A stretch of DNA of 64,000 nt from an uncultured Ruegeria sp. (GCF_947504215.1 NZ_CANNGO010000002.1:248001-312000), one strand, 5' to 3'. Counted from the stretch's first letter, positions 17,460 to 26,528 are shown. Numbers and translations are program-made. The notes: generated by a model from the sequence alone, not told the origin.

Positions 17460-18889
17460 GTACCGGCCTTTCGGTTCGGAGTTGCGTCAGTCTGTGGCGG
17501 CAGCAAATGGCTCAGCGGCAGGCTGGCTTCGATCACTGTGCCGCCGCGCGGCCCGCGTGATGACAGAATGCGCAGTGATCCGTCAAGCTGCTCAATGCGT
17601 TCCTGCATGTTGCGCAAACCGATACCCGTGCCAGTTTGTCCCGGCTCTGAACGCAATCCTCGGCCATTGTCGGTGATGCGCATGGTCGCCCCCTTTTTGT
17701 GCCCGCGCAGGTCAATTGTAACACGAGATGCATCTGCGTGGCGTTCAATGTTTGTAAGGGCTTCCTGCGCAATCCGATAGAGCGCGATCTTGCTGTCTTG
17801 ATCCAGCCGGTTGCGGAAGACCACGGTTGAGAAATCCGTTTCGATCCCCGTGCGGTCGCGGAAATCATCGGTCAGAGCCTTCAGGGCAGGGCCAAGACCA
17901 AGGTCATCCAGCACGCCGGGTCTTAAATCACGGCTGATGCGGCGCACCTCGGTGATCGCCGATCCCAGATGATCGATACCCTTGTCCAGTGGCGCACGTG
18001 CGCCCTCATCATCGCCGCGGGAAAGCCGCCGTCGGGCGTTGTCCAGCGCATAGCGGACACCCACAAGGATCTGGCTGATGCCGTCATGCAATTCGCGCGC
18101 GACCCGGCCGCGCTCTTCTTCCTGAGCGTCGAACACGCGCTGCGTCAGCTCTTTCAACTTGGCGTCTGCGAGACGTCTTTCGCGGATGTTCAACAGCATT
18201 CCCGAGGCGAACACGATCAAAACTGCAGCGGTCACAATTGCGCCGATATACATAAAGGTGCGCTGTACCCGTGCCTCAACCTCGGCTCGGGCATTGGCGA
18301 CAGTGGCTACGATATCGTCAATGAACACGCCGGTGCCCACAACCCAACGCCAGTCTTGCAACCCAACCACATAGGCGATCATCCGGGCCTCTTCCCCGGT
18401 TGACGGCTTTTGCCACATGAAACTGTGCCACCCCGCACCTTGTCGCGCGAGGCGAATGAACTCATCCACAATCGGAGTGCCGTCGCTGTCGGTCAGGCCT
18501 TCCCAGTTGCGGTTGATGAATTGAGTCTGCCGAGGGCTCACCAGATTTTTGCCGTCGTAATCATATACAAAAAAGAACCCATCCTGACCATAAATCATGG
18601 CCGACAAGATTTGCGAAACAAGATTCTTTGAAACTTCGTCATCCGGTTCGGCCCGGCCATAAATATAGGCGAACCCGTTTCTGGCCTGGGTTACATAGTT
18701 CCGCAATTCTTCCTTCTTGGCCTCGATCAGGCTGCGCTCCAGCGCCCGGATTTCCCGCTCGGCGGTTGCGCGCGCCTCATAGGCGACCAGCACGGCAATC
18801 GCCGCAACGGCGAGGACCAACGGAATTGCCGCTACCAGCGACAGTTTCTGCGCGTAGTTCAGCGAGACCATGTTTCGAAATCTTTGCAT
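17456..18889 (-). CDS. Cache-domain sensor histidine kinase (HisKA_3)
   Basis: A 477-residue membrane kinase. Order: TM1 (about 14-36), an extracytoplasmic single-Cache domain (about 45-205; FFFVYDYDGKNLVSPR, WRWVVGTGVFIDDI), TM2 (about 212-233), a HisKA_3 dimerisation domain with phosphoacceptor H268 (VARELHDGISQILVGVR) and a HATPase_c domain with N-box ALYRIAQEALTNIERH and DNGRGL. Cache domains of this kind usually bind small organic acids, in line with a neighbouring TRAP solute transporter. The start at MQRFRN (18889) was preferred to an upstream ATG at 18925 because it places the first helix close to the N-terminus. Confidence 0.9.
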   Translation of the reverse strand: MQRFRNMVSLNYAQKLSLVAAIPLVLAVAAIAVLVAYEARATAEREIRALERSLIEAKKEELRNYVTQARNGFAYIYGRAEPDDEVSKNLVSQILSAMIYGQDGFFFVYDYDGKNLVSPRQTQFINRNWEGLTDSDGTPIVDEFIRLARQGAGWHSFMWQKPSTGEEARMIAYVVGLQDWRWVVGTGVFIDDIVATVANARAEVEARVQRTFMYIGAIVTAAVLIVFASGMLLNIRERRLADAKLKELTQRVFDAQEEERGRVARELHDGISQILVGVRYALDNARRRLSRGDDEGARAPLDKGIDHLGSAITEVRRISRDLRPGVLDDLGLGPALKALTDDFRDRTGIETDFSTVVFRNRLDQDSKIALYRIAQEALTNIERHADASRVTIDLRGHKKGATMRITDNGRGLRSEPGQTGTGIGLRNMQERIEQLDGSLRILSSRGPRGGTVIEASLPLSHLLPPQTDATPNRKAGT

Positions 18890-19136
18890 GGTCGAATCGA
18901 TACGCAAGCGGCGGCGAAAATGCAAAAAGATTGGGCGCGCGCGGGTGATATTGCCCCAGTTACCCGTCCTAGGCTGGAAAATCGCCCATATTTTTTGGCG
19001 AAAACCGGAAAGAAAGCCGGATCTCTACGCAGTAATAGGTATTCCTTTTCAGGTCGCGGACACTAGTCTGACGCTCACTGAATGCGACAGGCCCAAAGTT
19101 TCTTGGGTCAGGACTATTAAGGGGAGGAATACTCAT

Positions 19137-20219
19137 ATGGATCGTCGTTCATTTCTGAAAAAATCCGCGCTGGGCGGCTCGGCTGCTGCGGCAACCACTT
19201 TGGCAGCACCGGCATATGCGCAGGGCAAGCGCACTCTGACCATGGTCACCTCGTGGGGTCGTGGCCTTGCGGGCGTCTTTGACAGCGCTCAGCGTTGTGC
19301 CGACAGCATCACGACTATGTCGGATGGCAATCTGAACGTTGAAATCAAAGCAGCTGGTGAACTGGTTGGCGCCTTCGAAGTGTTCGACGCCGTGTCGTCG
19401 GGTCAGGCCGACATGTACCACGCGGCGGATTACTACTTTGTCGGTCAGCATCCGGGCTATGCCTTCTTTACCGCAGTTCCATTCGGAATGACCGCGCAGG
19501 AACTGGTGAACTGGTACTACCACGCCGGTGGCATGCAACTGCATGACGAATTGGGCGAGATCTTTGGCCTGAAATCCTTCTTGGCCGGCAACACTGGTGC
19601 CCAGGCAGGCGGCTGGTTCTCGAAAGAGATCAACAGCCCTGAAGATTTCAACGGTCTGAAATTCCGTATGCCAGGTCTGGGTGGCGAGGCGCTGGGTAAA
19701 CTGGGTGCATCTGTTCAGAACATTCCGGGTTCAGAAGTGTATCAGGCCCTGTCATCCGGCGCGCTTGACGGAACCGAGTGGATCGGTCCATGGGCCGACG
19801 AAAAGGCGGGTTTCCAGGAAATCACCAAGACCTACTACACTGCGGGCTTCCACGAACCGGGCGCGGGACTGTCGCTGGCCACAAACCGCGAGGTTTATGA
19901 CAGCCTGTCAGCAGCGCAGCAGAAGATCATCGAGATCGCCGCAGGTGAATGCCACCAGTGGAATCTGGCGCAATTCCTGGCCAATAACGGCGCGGCGCTG
20001 CAGCGTCTGCAGGCCGCTGGCGTCAAGGTTTTGGAATTCCCTCAGCCTGTTTGGGATGCCTTTGGTCAGGCAAGCCAGGAAGTGCTGGATCAGTATATGG
20101 GTGATGACCTGTTCAAGCGTATCCACGACAGCGCAATGACGTCGATGGCGGCGTCCTCGGCTTGGAACAACCTGTCATCGGGTGTCTATACCGCAGAGCG
20201 TGACCGCGTTCGCGGCTAA
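19137..20219 (+). CDS. dctP: TRAP transporter substrate-binding protein (DctP/TakP-like)
   Basis: A 360-residue periplasmic binding protein with a Tat-type signal (DRRSFLKKSALGG, cleavage near PAYAQ). The segment ALSSGALDGTEWIGPWADE resembles the ligand and cation site of TakP-type proteins, which bind 2-oxo acids; lactate or other monocarboxylates are also possible. It leads a three-gene TRAP operon and is followed by a strong hairpin that likely keeps its expression above that of the permeases. A fine Shine-Dalgarno (GGGGAGGA) precedes the ATG. Confidence 0.88.
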   Translation: MDRRSFLKKSALGGSAAAATTLAAPAYAQGKRTLTMVTSWGRGLAGVFDSAQRCADSITTMSDGNLNVEIKAAGELVGAFEVFDAVSSGQADMYHAADYYFVGQHPGYAFFTAVPFGMTAQELVNWYYHAGGMQLHDELGEIFGLKSFLAGNTGAQAGGWFSKEINSPEDFNGLKFRMPGLGGEALGKLGASVQNIPGSEVYQALSSGALDGTEWIGPWADEKAGFQEITKTYYTAGFHEPGAGLSLATNREVYDSLSAAQQKIIEIAAGECHQWNLAQFLANNGAALQRLQAAGVKVLEFPQPVWDAFGQASQEVLDQYMGDDLFKRIHDSAMTSMAASSAWNNLSSGVYTAERDRVRG

Positions 20220-20240
20220 CATACACCGCTGAGATCAAAC

Positions 20241-20266
20241 GGTTTCCCCGCGACTGCGGGGAAACC
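20241..20266 (+). terminator. Intra-operon hairpin between dctP and dctQ
   Basis: Two perfect 11-base arms (20241-20251 and 20256-20266) enclose a 4-base loop and are followed by TTTCC. It has no long U-tract, so it probably acts as a partial terminator or mRNA 3'-end stabiliser that raises binding-protein levels relative to the permeases. Confidence 0.65.
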
Positions 20267-20338
20267 TTTCCTGTTGCAATTGCGTGGGTTGGACAAGCCC
20301 AATAATCAGCAAGGCAACCGACGCGACCTGGGGACAAC

Positions 20339-21265
20339 ATGCAGGACGAAAACGGTATCTCGTTCTTCGGCGCCCTGTGGAACGGACTGGTCTGGTTCGT
20401 TCAGAACATTGCCGAAGCTTTCTATAATTTCGGATACGCCATCACGCATCCGCATCTCTGGCTGAACTGGTCGGACAAAGAAGCGATCATGCGCTTTGTC
20501 TATTACGGCGGGTCGGTCGAGTTCTTCTTTGTGATCTTTGCCCTGTTTTTGGTTTTGACGGCTATCGGCCTGTATTACCGGAATTTCATGTGGGGCATCG
20601 TGCGGGGCCTTGAGGGCTTTGCCAACACAACCGGGCGGTTCTTTGCCTGGGCGGGTTTGCTGATGGTGATCCAGCAGATCGTGATCGTTTTCATGCAGCG
20701 GGTTTTTACACGACCGGATATGGCCTTTGGCTTGGGTATTCCGTTCCAGATGGATATCAGTTGGTTCGCGGAAGAGCTCAAACTCTACAACGCTATGGTC
20801 GTCTGCCTGTGCTGCACCTACACCTTCGTGCAGGGCGGACATGTGCGGGTTGATCTGATCTATGCTGGGATAAGCCACCGTGCCAAACGTGTTGTGGATA
20901 TGCTGGGCGCGGTTCTGTTCATGATGCCAATGGCTGTGCTGACCTGGATGTATGGTTGGTATTTCATGTGGCGCCACCTGATAGTGCCGAAACCATCAGC
21001 CAGCGATACACTGGACCGCCTGGTCATGAAATCCCGCGCGATGCGCTGGAATGTCGAAACCATCGGGTTCAGCCCCAACGGATTCAACGCTTACTTCCTG
21101 TTCAAAATCCTGCTGGTGGCCTTTGCGGCGATGGTGTTCCTGCATGCGATCGCGTTCCTGTACCGCTCGTATCTGGAATATGTGGAAGGACCGGAAAGCG
21201 CTGGAAAATACCTCGACAAGGACAGCCTTGGTGAGGGTGAAGAAGCCTACGAAGGCGCACATTAG
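20339..21265 (+). CDS. dctQ: TRAP transporter small permease (DctQ)
   Basis: A 308-residue membrane protein, longer than the usual 160-200 residues for DctQ. Hydrophobic helices are seen at about residues 60-85, 100-125, 145-170, 182-205 and 255-280, with the family-typical stretch TFVQGGHVRVDLIY. It forms the membrane complex with the large permease. An N-terminal extension with extra helices and an insertion after the fourth helix explain the length, as in the variant group that pairs with very large DctM subunits, which is the case here. Confidence 0.85.
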   Translation: MQDENGISFFGALWNGLVWFVQNIAEAFYNFGYAITHPHLWLNWSDKEAIMRFVYYGGSVEFFFVIFALFLVLTAIGLYYRNFMWGIVRGLEGFANTTGRFFAWAGLLMVIQQIVIVFMQRVFTRPDMAFGLGIPFQMDISWFAEELKLYNAMVVCLCCTYTFVQGGHVRVDLIYAGISHRAKRVVDMLGAVLFMMPMAVLTWMYGWYFMWRHLIVPKPSASDTLDRLVMKSRAMRWNVETIGFSPNGFNAYFLFKILLVAFAAMVFLHAIAFLYRSYLEYVEGPESAGKYLDKDSLGEGEEAYEGAH

Positions 21266-21282
21266 GGACGGAGACCCAGACA

Positions 21283-23637
21283 ATGTTATTCGGACTTGAT
21301 GGCGTCGAGATAGGCCTCATTATCGTATTTTTCTGCCTTTTCGGAGGCATCCTTTCCGGTTTCCCTGTGGCCTTTGCCATCGGCGGGGCCGGGGTAATCT
21401 CATTCGGAATTATTGCTGCGCTGGACAGTTCCGGCCTGCTGATACATCAGGCGATTGATACTAGCTCGCAGATGTATCGGGATCTGGTTGCGACAGGCGT
21501 TAAGCCCGACGCGGTATCCGTTTTCCGATATCCGGACTTGCCGAGGATAGGCGAGCCAGTGTTCCCCGCAGGCTGGGAAACTGCGCTGGACCGTAACGTA
21601 TCTTTCATCGTCAACCGGATGAACGAACGCGTTCTTGCGGGGCAGTCTATCGAAACGCTGCTGGCAGTTTTGATGTTCGTTCTGATGGGCATCACGCTGG
21701 AACGGTCGAAAATCGCGAATGATCTGCTAACCACAATGGCCCGGGTGTTTGGCCCGCTGCCGGGTGGTCTGGCTGTATCCATTGTGGTTGTGGGCGCGTT
21801 TCTTGCGGCCTCGACCGGGATCGTCGGCGCAACCGTGGTGACGATGGGTCTGTTGGCCCTGCCGACTATGTTGCGCAACAACTATTCGCCGGAGCTGGCG
21901 ACGGGCGTGATAGCGGCTTCGGGGACATTGGGACAGATCATTCCACCTTCGATCGTGATCGTTCTGTTGGGGACGCTGGCCGGAGACCTGTATTCAACGG
22001 CGCAGGAAGCCCGTGCAGTTGAGGCAGGTTGTAGCGATGCGTTGACCTATCTTGGTGAACCCGCGGTTGTGTCGGTCGGCACGTTGTTTCAGGCAGCCTT
22101 GCTGCCGGGGATCATGTTGGCGTTGCTTTATGCGCTTTATGCATTTGGCTATGCGCTGTTGAACCCCGACAAGGCACCCGCTGTGCCGATGTCCGGTGGA
22201 AGTGGCGAACCGATTACCCGCGCGGAAGGCCTGACGTGGTTGCTAGCAGCCCCGGTGGGTCTGATCGTTGGCGCCGTGTTGCTGAGCAGTGTTGGACTGA
22301 TCGGCAGCCAGAACGTCACGGTATCAGCATTCTCGGATGTCGGGCAGGGTGCATCACTGCGCACCAATGTGCCTGAAGAGTGCAAGATTTCGATGATTGA
22401 TCTGCATGGTCAGGCAGCGTGGGATCAAGCGATTGCCGAGCAGGAAGAGATCGATGCGGCCGGTGGTGTATCGAATGCGGAACGCCTGAGTGAGGAGGAT
22501 CTTGTCGCAGCGCGTGACGCGAAGATTGCGGCAGCAGCTCCGATCGGGAATGGCGTGGCGGTTATTGCAGTTCTACTAGGGCTGACGTTGGTTTTGGGGC
22601 GGGGCATCGCGCCGTCGCGGTCACCGCAGCCTCTGATCGTTGGTGCGATTGGTCTGTTGTTGATGCTGTTTGTCGATGTCTTGCTGATAAAACCAACCAC
22701 GTCTTCGGGTGCCACTTTCCTGTTGTTGGCTGTGCCTTTCGCCCTTGCGATCTACGGTTGCAAGGAAGCGGCAGCGCGCTGCGCGACAAATGATCTGATC
22801 CGGGTGGTGTTCCCACCTTTGGTTCTGATCATAGCGGTGCTGGGCTCGATCCTTGGCGGTGTGACCAATCCGACCCCAGCCGCTGCTTTGGGTGCGGGCG
22901 GTGCGATCATGCTGGCGGCCTATCGGAAGCTTCAGGATCAGGGTCGGTCCGGCAATGTGATCATCTGGTCGACCTTTGCCGTCATCATCTGCCTGCTTCT
23001 CGGCGTGAATTTCGATTTGCGCGTCAATCAGGGCGGGGTGTCGTTCGAAAGCTGGGTCGCGTTCTTCCTTGCTTACGCCGCTTATATCTACGCCCTGTTT
23101 GGCTTGGTTTACGGATGTTGGGTCTTGTTCACCGGTGGCGTCCTGACGCCTGTGGTGCGCGAGACGGCCAAGGTGACGTCGATGGTGTTCACCATCCTGA
23201 TCGGGTCGCAATTGCTGAACCTGGTGGTGATCTCATTTGGTGGAGAGCACTATATCCAGCAATTCCTCAAGAGCTTTGACAATGAGTTCACCGTATTCCT
23301 GATCGTGATGCTGGTGTTGTTCATCCTTGGCTTTGTGCTGGATTTCCTAGAGATCATCTACATCGTCATCCCCATCGTGGGTCCGGTGATCTATGGCGGA
23401 TCGTTTGATCCGAAATGGGTCACGATCATGGTGGCTGTGAACCTGCAAACCTCGTTCCTGACGCCTCCGTTTGGGTTCGCGCTGTTCTATTTGCGAGGGG
23501 TGGCACCAAAAGAGGTGACGACCGGGCATATCTATCGAGGGATCATCCCATTCGTGATCATTCAGGTGGTGGGTATCGCGATCTTGTGGTTCTTCCCAAC
23601 GATCGTGACCATCGTGCCGGATCTGATCCCGAATTGA
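21283..23637 (+). CDS. dctM: TRAP transporter large permease (DctM), enlarged form
   Basis: A 784-residue polytopic permease, against about 430 for typical DctM. Family motifs are visible: LIIVFFCLFGGILSGFPVAFA at the start, GATVVTMGLLALPTMLRNNY, ATGVIAASGTLGQIIPPSIV, and at the end GFVLDFLEIIYIVIPIVGP and LQTSFLTPPFGFALFYL. Extra hydrophilic segments lie at about residues 60-110 and 350-410, with additional helices after them. It imports the ligand with the help of a sodium or proton gradient. A terminator follows. Confidence 0.88.
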   Translation: MLFGLDGVEIGLIIVFFCLFGGILSGFPVAFAIGGAGVISFGIIAALDSSGLLIHQAIDTSSQMYRDLVATGVKPDAVSVFRYPDLPRIGEPVFPAGWETALDRNVSFIVNRMNERVLAGQSIETLLAVLMFVLMGITLERSKIANDLLTTMARVFGPLPGGLAVSIVVVGAFLAASTGIVGATVVTMGLLALPTMLRNNYSPELATGVIAASGTLGQIIPPSIVIVLLGTLAGDLYSTAQEARAVEAGCSDALTYLGEPAVVSVGTLFQAALLPGIMLALLYALYAFGYALLNPDKAPAVPMSGGSGEPITRAEGLTWLLAAPVGLIVGAVLLSSVGLIGSQNVTVSAFSDVGQGASLRTNVPEECKISMIDLHGQAAWDQAIAEQEEIDAAGGVSNAERLSEEDLVAARDAKIAAAAPIGNGVAVIAVLLGLTLVLGRGIAPSRSPQPLIVGAIGLLLMLFVDVLLIKPTTSSGATFLLLAVPFALAIYGCKEAAARCATNDLIRVVFPPLVLIIAVLGSILGGVTNPTPAAALGAGGAIMLAAYRKLQDQGRSGNVIIWSTFAVIICLLLGVNFDLRVNQGGVSFESWVAFFLAYAAYIYALFGLVYGCWVLFTGGVLTPVVRETAKVTSMVFTILIGSQLLNLVVISFGGEHYIQQFLKSFDNEFTVFLIVMLVLFILGFVLDFLEIIYIVIPIVGPVIYGGSFDPKWVTIMVAVNLQTSFLTPPFGFALFYLRGVAPKEVTTGHIYRGIIPFVIIQVVGIAILWFFPTIVTIVPDLIPN

Positions 23638-23664
23638 GGATCGGCGAAGCTAATGGTTATCGGA

Positions 23665-23688
23665 AAAGGGGGCCAGTCGGCCCCCTTT
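23665..23688 (+). terminator. Terminator of the TRAP operon
   Basis: A 10-bp stem (23665-23674 with 23679-23688) and 4-base loop AGTC, A-rich before and T-rich after, lies 28 bases past dctM. The AAAGGGGGCC/GGCCCCCTTT symmetry allows action in both directions. Confidence 0.75.
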
Positions 23689-23705
23689 GCTTTGTGCCGG
23701 ATATT

Positions 23706-23770
23706 AAGGGGCTCCGCCCCTTCTTGGCCTTTGGCCAATTCAACCCCGGGATATTTTCAGCCAGATGAAG
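23706..23770 (+). repeat. Dispersed Rhodobacteraceae-type intergenic element, copy 1
   Basis: Two small hairpins (23706-23722, arms AAGGGG/CCCCTT; 23724-23738, arms TTGGCC/GGCCAA) precede the core CCCCGGGATATTTTCAGCCA then GATGAAG (23744-23770). It sits between the converging dctM and VOC genes. Confidence 0.7.
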
Positions 23771-23777
23771 ATTTGGA

Positions 23778-24167
23778 TCAGGTGAATTGAATCAGATCCC
23801 ATCGGTTGCCGAATGGGTCGCGCCAAACTGCAACGGAGCCATAGGGTTCGTGGCGGGGGGCTTCTTCGAAGGTGACGCCTTTGGCCAGCATGGCAGCGTG
23901 GTCGCGGGTGAAATCGTCTGTTTGCAGAAAGAAGCCGACGCGCCCTCCGGTCTGATTGCCGATTGCAGCGTGTTGTTCCGACCCGACCGCTTTTGCCAGC
24001 AAAAGCGATGCGTCGCCCGACCCCGGAGGCGTTACGCGGACCCAGCGTTTCCCTCCCCCAAGATCGATGTCCTGTACCAGTTCGAAATCCAGCGTTTCGG
24101 TATAGAACGCGATGGCATCATCATAGTCAGGCACCACAAGGGTGACTGCATGGAGGGATTGCTGCAT
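23778..24167 (-). CDS. VOC (glyoxalase/bleomycin-resistance) family protein
   Basis: A 129-residue protein with the paired beta-alpha-beta-beta-beta modules of the vicinal oxygen chelate fold. The first half starts LHAVTLVVPDYDDAIAFYTE, a canonical VOC opening with His as first metal ligand, and the end reads YGSVAVWRDPFGNRWDLIQF with the final Asp/Glu ligand position replaced by Asp. The reaction is unknown. The start at 24167 removes an upstream Arg-rich, non-conserved extension. It is the last gene of a leftward group with bpt, seven bases after it. Confidence 0.85.
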   Translation of the reverse strand: MQQSLHAVTLVVPDYDDAIAFYTETLDFELVQDIDLGGGKRWVRVTPPGSGDASLLLAKAVGSEQHAAIGNQTGGRVGFFLQTDDFTRDHAAMLAKGVTFEEAPRHEPYGSVAVWRDPFGNRWDLIQFT

Positions 24168-24174
24168 TTGGCTA

Positions 24175-24999
24175 CTAGCCTTTGGTCGGGTGACGATCCG
24201 GCAACTGAATGTTGGCGACCTGCTCGGCGATCGGGGCGGATGAGAGTGGATGATGTGACGGATCCTGATACGCGGTCGGGTCGTCGATCTTCTGCCATTG
24301 GCCCTGAACATAGGCTTCCAACCCCGCGAACTTGGCTTTGTAGCCCATCTTGGGGCTGCCTGGGACCCAGTAGCCCAGATAGATGTAGGGCAGGCCAGCC
24401 TCGCGGGCGATATCGATGTGGTCGAGAATCATATAGGTACCAAGGGAATTCTGCGGCTGCACAGGGTTATAAAACGAATAGACCATGCTAAGCCCATCAT
24501 CGAGGACATCGGTCAGGCTGACGGCGATCAAATCGCCGTTTTCGGGATCCGTGTATTCGACGATACGGCTGCGGATCGGGGTCTCTTCGATCATCGCCGC
24601 AAATTCAAACACGTCCATGTCCGCCATACCACCGTCGGCATGTCGGTTGTCGAGATATCCGCGAAACAGATCGTACTGCTCGTCGGTTGCCCAAGGAGAT
24701 TTCGCGCTGCGTTGCAGGTAAGAATTGCGCTTGATTGCGCGCTTCTGACTTTTTGAGGGTTGGAAGGCTGAAACGTCGATCCTAGCGGACAGACACGCAG
24801 AGCAGTCCGTGCAGGAGGGGCGATACAAGACGTTTTGTGACCGGCGAAACCCTTGTTGCGACAGCGAGTTGTTTAGCTGATCCGCGCCTTCGCCCTGCAG
24901 GGCGGTAAACAACTTCCGCTCCATCCTGCCCTCAAGATAAGGGCAGGGCTGAGGGGCTGTCACATAGAATTGTGGCGCAATGGGCAGCGTGTGTCGCAT
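24175..24999 (-). CDS. bpt: Aspartate/glutamate leucyltransferase
   Basis: A 274-residue member of the bacterial R-transferase family. The N-terminal domain carries the Cys-rich segment [17 protein letters not shown] and the GCN5-like C-terminal half includes [20 protein letters not shown], both diagnostic. The enzyme attaches leucine from Leu-tRNA to proteins with N-terminal Asp or Glu, marking them for ClpS/ClpAP degradation under the N-end rule. Start at 24999 ([14 protein letters not shown]) agrees with the family. Confidence 0.93.
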   Translation of the reverse strand: MRHTLPIAPQFYVTAPQPCPYLEGRMERKLFTALQGEGADQLNNSLSQQGFRRSQNVLYRPSCTDCSACLSARIDVSAFQPSKSQKRAIKRNSYLQRSAKSPWATDEQYDLFRGYLDNRHADGGMADMDVFEFAAMIEETPIRSRIVEYTDPENGDLIAVSLTDVLDDGLSMVYSFYNPVQPQNSLGTYMILDHIDIAREAGLPYIYLGYWVPGSPKMGYKAKFAGLEAYVQGQWQKIDDPTAYQDPSHHPLSSAPIAEQVANIQLPDRHPTKG

Positions 25000-25074
25000 G
25001 AAGGTCCTGTGTAGCCTCAAACCGGATGATAGCAACGGTTTTTCTGGCCGCCAAGTGATTCACACGAAGGATTT

Positions 25075-25506
25075 TCAGGCGCGTTGATTGATCATGACGG
25101 TGCCGAGGAACGCATCTGTCAGACCCTGACAACGCGCACTGGTCATAATCATGATAACCGAGATGATCTGGATCACCGGAAACATCATGCTTACAAAGTA
25201 GCCGGCAGTGTGGGCAATCGCCTTGCCGGTGTCCATCTTTTCACCGAATGCATCGCGCAGCTCGATCCCCATGAAGCGCATGCCCAATGTGGCCGATCCG
25301 TTCGCGATCGTGACGACGCGGTAGACAAAACTGACGACCGCGTAAATCAGCGCGAGGATGAAAAACCCAAGTCCGAACGTCAGCAGGATTGCCACGGTGC
25401 ACAGCAGTGAAATAAAGGCGATATCGAACAGCCAAGCAACAAAGCGTTTTGTCGTCACAGACCTGTAGAATTCAGGTTGGCGATCGGGATCGGGCAGGTT
25501 TGTCAT
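25075..25506 (-). CDS. RDD family membrane protein
   Basis: A 143-residue protein with an N-terminal RFVAWLFDIAFISLL segment (first RDD helix), a second helix, then GSATLGMRFMGIELRDAFG and two more helices. The Arg-Asp-Asp signature is partly kept (R..A..FD). RDD proteins are membrane proteins of mostly unknown role, some linked to Na+ or solute transport. It is upstream of bpt in the same orientation with a 75-base gap. Confidence 0.8.
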   Translation of the reverse strand: MTNLPDPDRQPEFYRSVTTKRFVAWLFDIAFISLLCTVAILLTFGLGFFILALIYAVVSFVYRVVTIANGSATLGMRFMGIELRDAFGEKMDTGKAIAHTAGYFVSMMFPVIQIISVIMIMTSARCQGLTDAFLGTVMINQRA

Positions 25507-25573
25507 AGTCGGAATATCCAGGTGATGGTGTCAGATAACCCTGTCCCGAACAATCGGAACAGGGCAAGCGGGA

Positions 25574-25996
25574 TCAGGCAGGTTCACCTTTGTCAGTTTC
25601 TTCATGGTTCTCGCGAGCGCGATCATTCATGAACTGGTCGAATTCTGCCTTGTCTTTGGCTTCACGCAGTCGGCGCAGGAAGGCTTCGAAATCCTGTTGT
25701 TCGCGTTCCAGACGAGCCAGGGTGTCCGATTTGTAAGCGTCAAACGCACTGTTGCCGGACGGCTTCATCGTGCTCATGTGGCTTTGCCAGGATTTGCGGC
25801 GACTGCAGGACTTGCTGAACATTCGTTTACTCCAGATCATATAGGCCAGAAAGGCAAGGCCGATCGGCCAGAAGAAGATGAATCCAAGGACCATAGCAGC
25901 GATCCAGGCGCCTTTGCCTTTGTCGTCAAGCCAGGCCTCGGCACGATAGAACCATCCCGGGTTTTGCGGGGCGACGGGTTCAGTTAGTGCAGTCAT
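25574..25996 (-). CDS. DUF2852 membrane-anchored protein
   Basis: A 140-residue protein with one or two membrane helices (AWIAAMVLGFIFFWPIGLAFLAYMIW, about residues 30-55) and a charged, coiled-coil C-terminus (SDTLARLEREQQDFEAFLRR). This pattern fits DUF2852, common in Rhodobacterales and Rhizobiales and of unknown function. It is divergent from an NTF2-like gene, and the shared region holds two copies of a 17-bp palindrome, one just upstream of its ribosome-binding site, suggesting tight control. Start at 25996 follows GGAGAG. Confidence 0.75.
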   Translation of the reverse strand: MTALTEPVAPQNPGWFYRAEAWLDDKGKGAWIAAMVLGFIFFWPIGLAFLAYMIWSKRMFSKSCSRRKSWQSHMSTMKPSGNSAFDAYKSDTLARLEREQQDFEAFLRRLREAKDKAEFDQFMNDRARENHEETDKGEPA

Positions 25997-26015
25997 TTGG
26001 GCTCTCCAGGGTTGA

Positions 26016-26032
26016 TGTAAATTCCTTTCACA
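26016..26032. promoter_or_regulatory. Operator-like palindrome, copy A
   Basis: TGTAAATTCCTTTCACA has half-sites TGTAAA and TTCACA around a 5-base centre. It lies 20 bases upstream of the DUF2852 start and overlaps the expected transcription start. Confidence 0.5.
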
Positions 26033-26073
26033 TTGTCTAGATGGGGTCCATTTAGCTGGATGCAAGAGGTCGA

Positions 26074-26090
26074 TGTGAAAAAGATTTACA
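26074..26090. promoter_or_regulatory. Operator-like palindrome, copy B
   Basis: TGTGAAAAAGATTTACA matches the reverse complement of copy A at 14 of 17 positions, the three mismatches lying in and beside the central spacer. Centres are 58 bp apart. It would lie upstream of the DUF2852 -35 region and near the divergent NTF2-like gene. Confidence 0.5.
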
Positions 26091-26138
26091 TTTTGCGATC
26101 TGGTTGACGCGGCATGGGATCACGCGCAGTTTGCAGGT

Positions 26139-26528
26139 ATGAGTATGACTGAAAACAAGGCCGCCCCGACGGTTGACGCGATCCTTGATCTGGAAAAGCA
26201 GGTCTGGGCCGCGCTGGTCTCGGGCAACGCGCAGGCAGATCGAGCTTTGCTGAGCCCGGATTTTCTGGGGGTCTATCCTTCTGGATTCGCCAACAGGGAT
26301 GATCACGTTGGCCAATTCGCCGATGCGCCTACCATGGCGACATTCGAGCTGAGCGAGGCCAAGCTGATGGTTTTGACGCCAGACATTGTCCTGCTGTCTT
26401 ATCGTGCCGACTACCAAAGGCCGGATGCCGATAGGTGGGAGACGATGTTGATTTCTTCGCTCTGGGAAAGGCGGCACGAGGTTTGGGTAAACAGTTTCAG
26501 TCAGGACACCCCACTGGAGACAACCTGA
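26139..26528 (+). CDS. NTF2-like (DUF4440/SnoaL-type) protein
   Basis: A 129-residue single-domain protein. It starts VDAILDLEKQVWAALVSGNAQADRALLSPDFLGVYPSG, the helix-rich opening of DUF4440 proteins, and ends WETMLISSLWERRHEVWVNSFSQDTP, the strand pair typical of the cone-shaped NTF2 fold. Such proteins are small enzymes or ligand binders of varied role; none can be assigned here. It is divergent from DUF2852 and upstream of glnE. Confidence 0.75.
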   Translation: MSMTENKAAPTVDAILDLEKQVWAALVSGNAQADRALLSPDFLGVYPSGFANRDDHVGQFADAPTMATFELSEAKLMVLTPDIVLLSYRADYQRPDADRWETMLISSLWERRHEVWVNSFSQDTPLETT

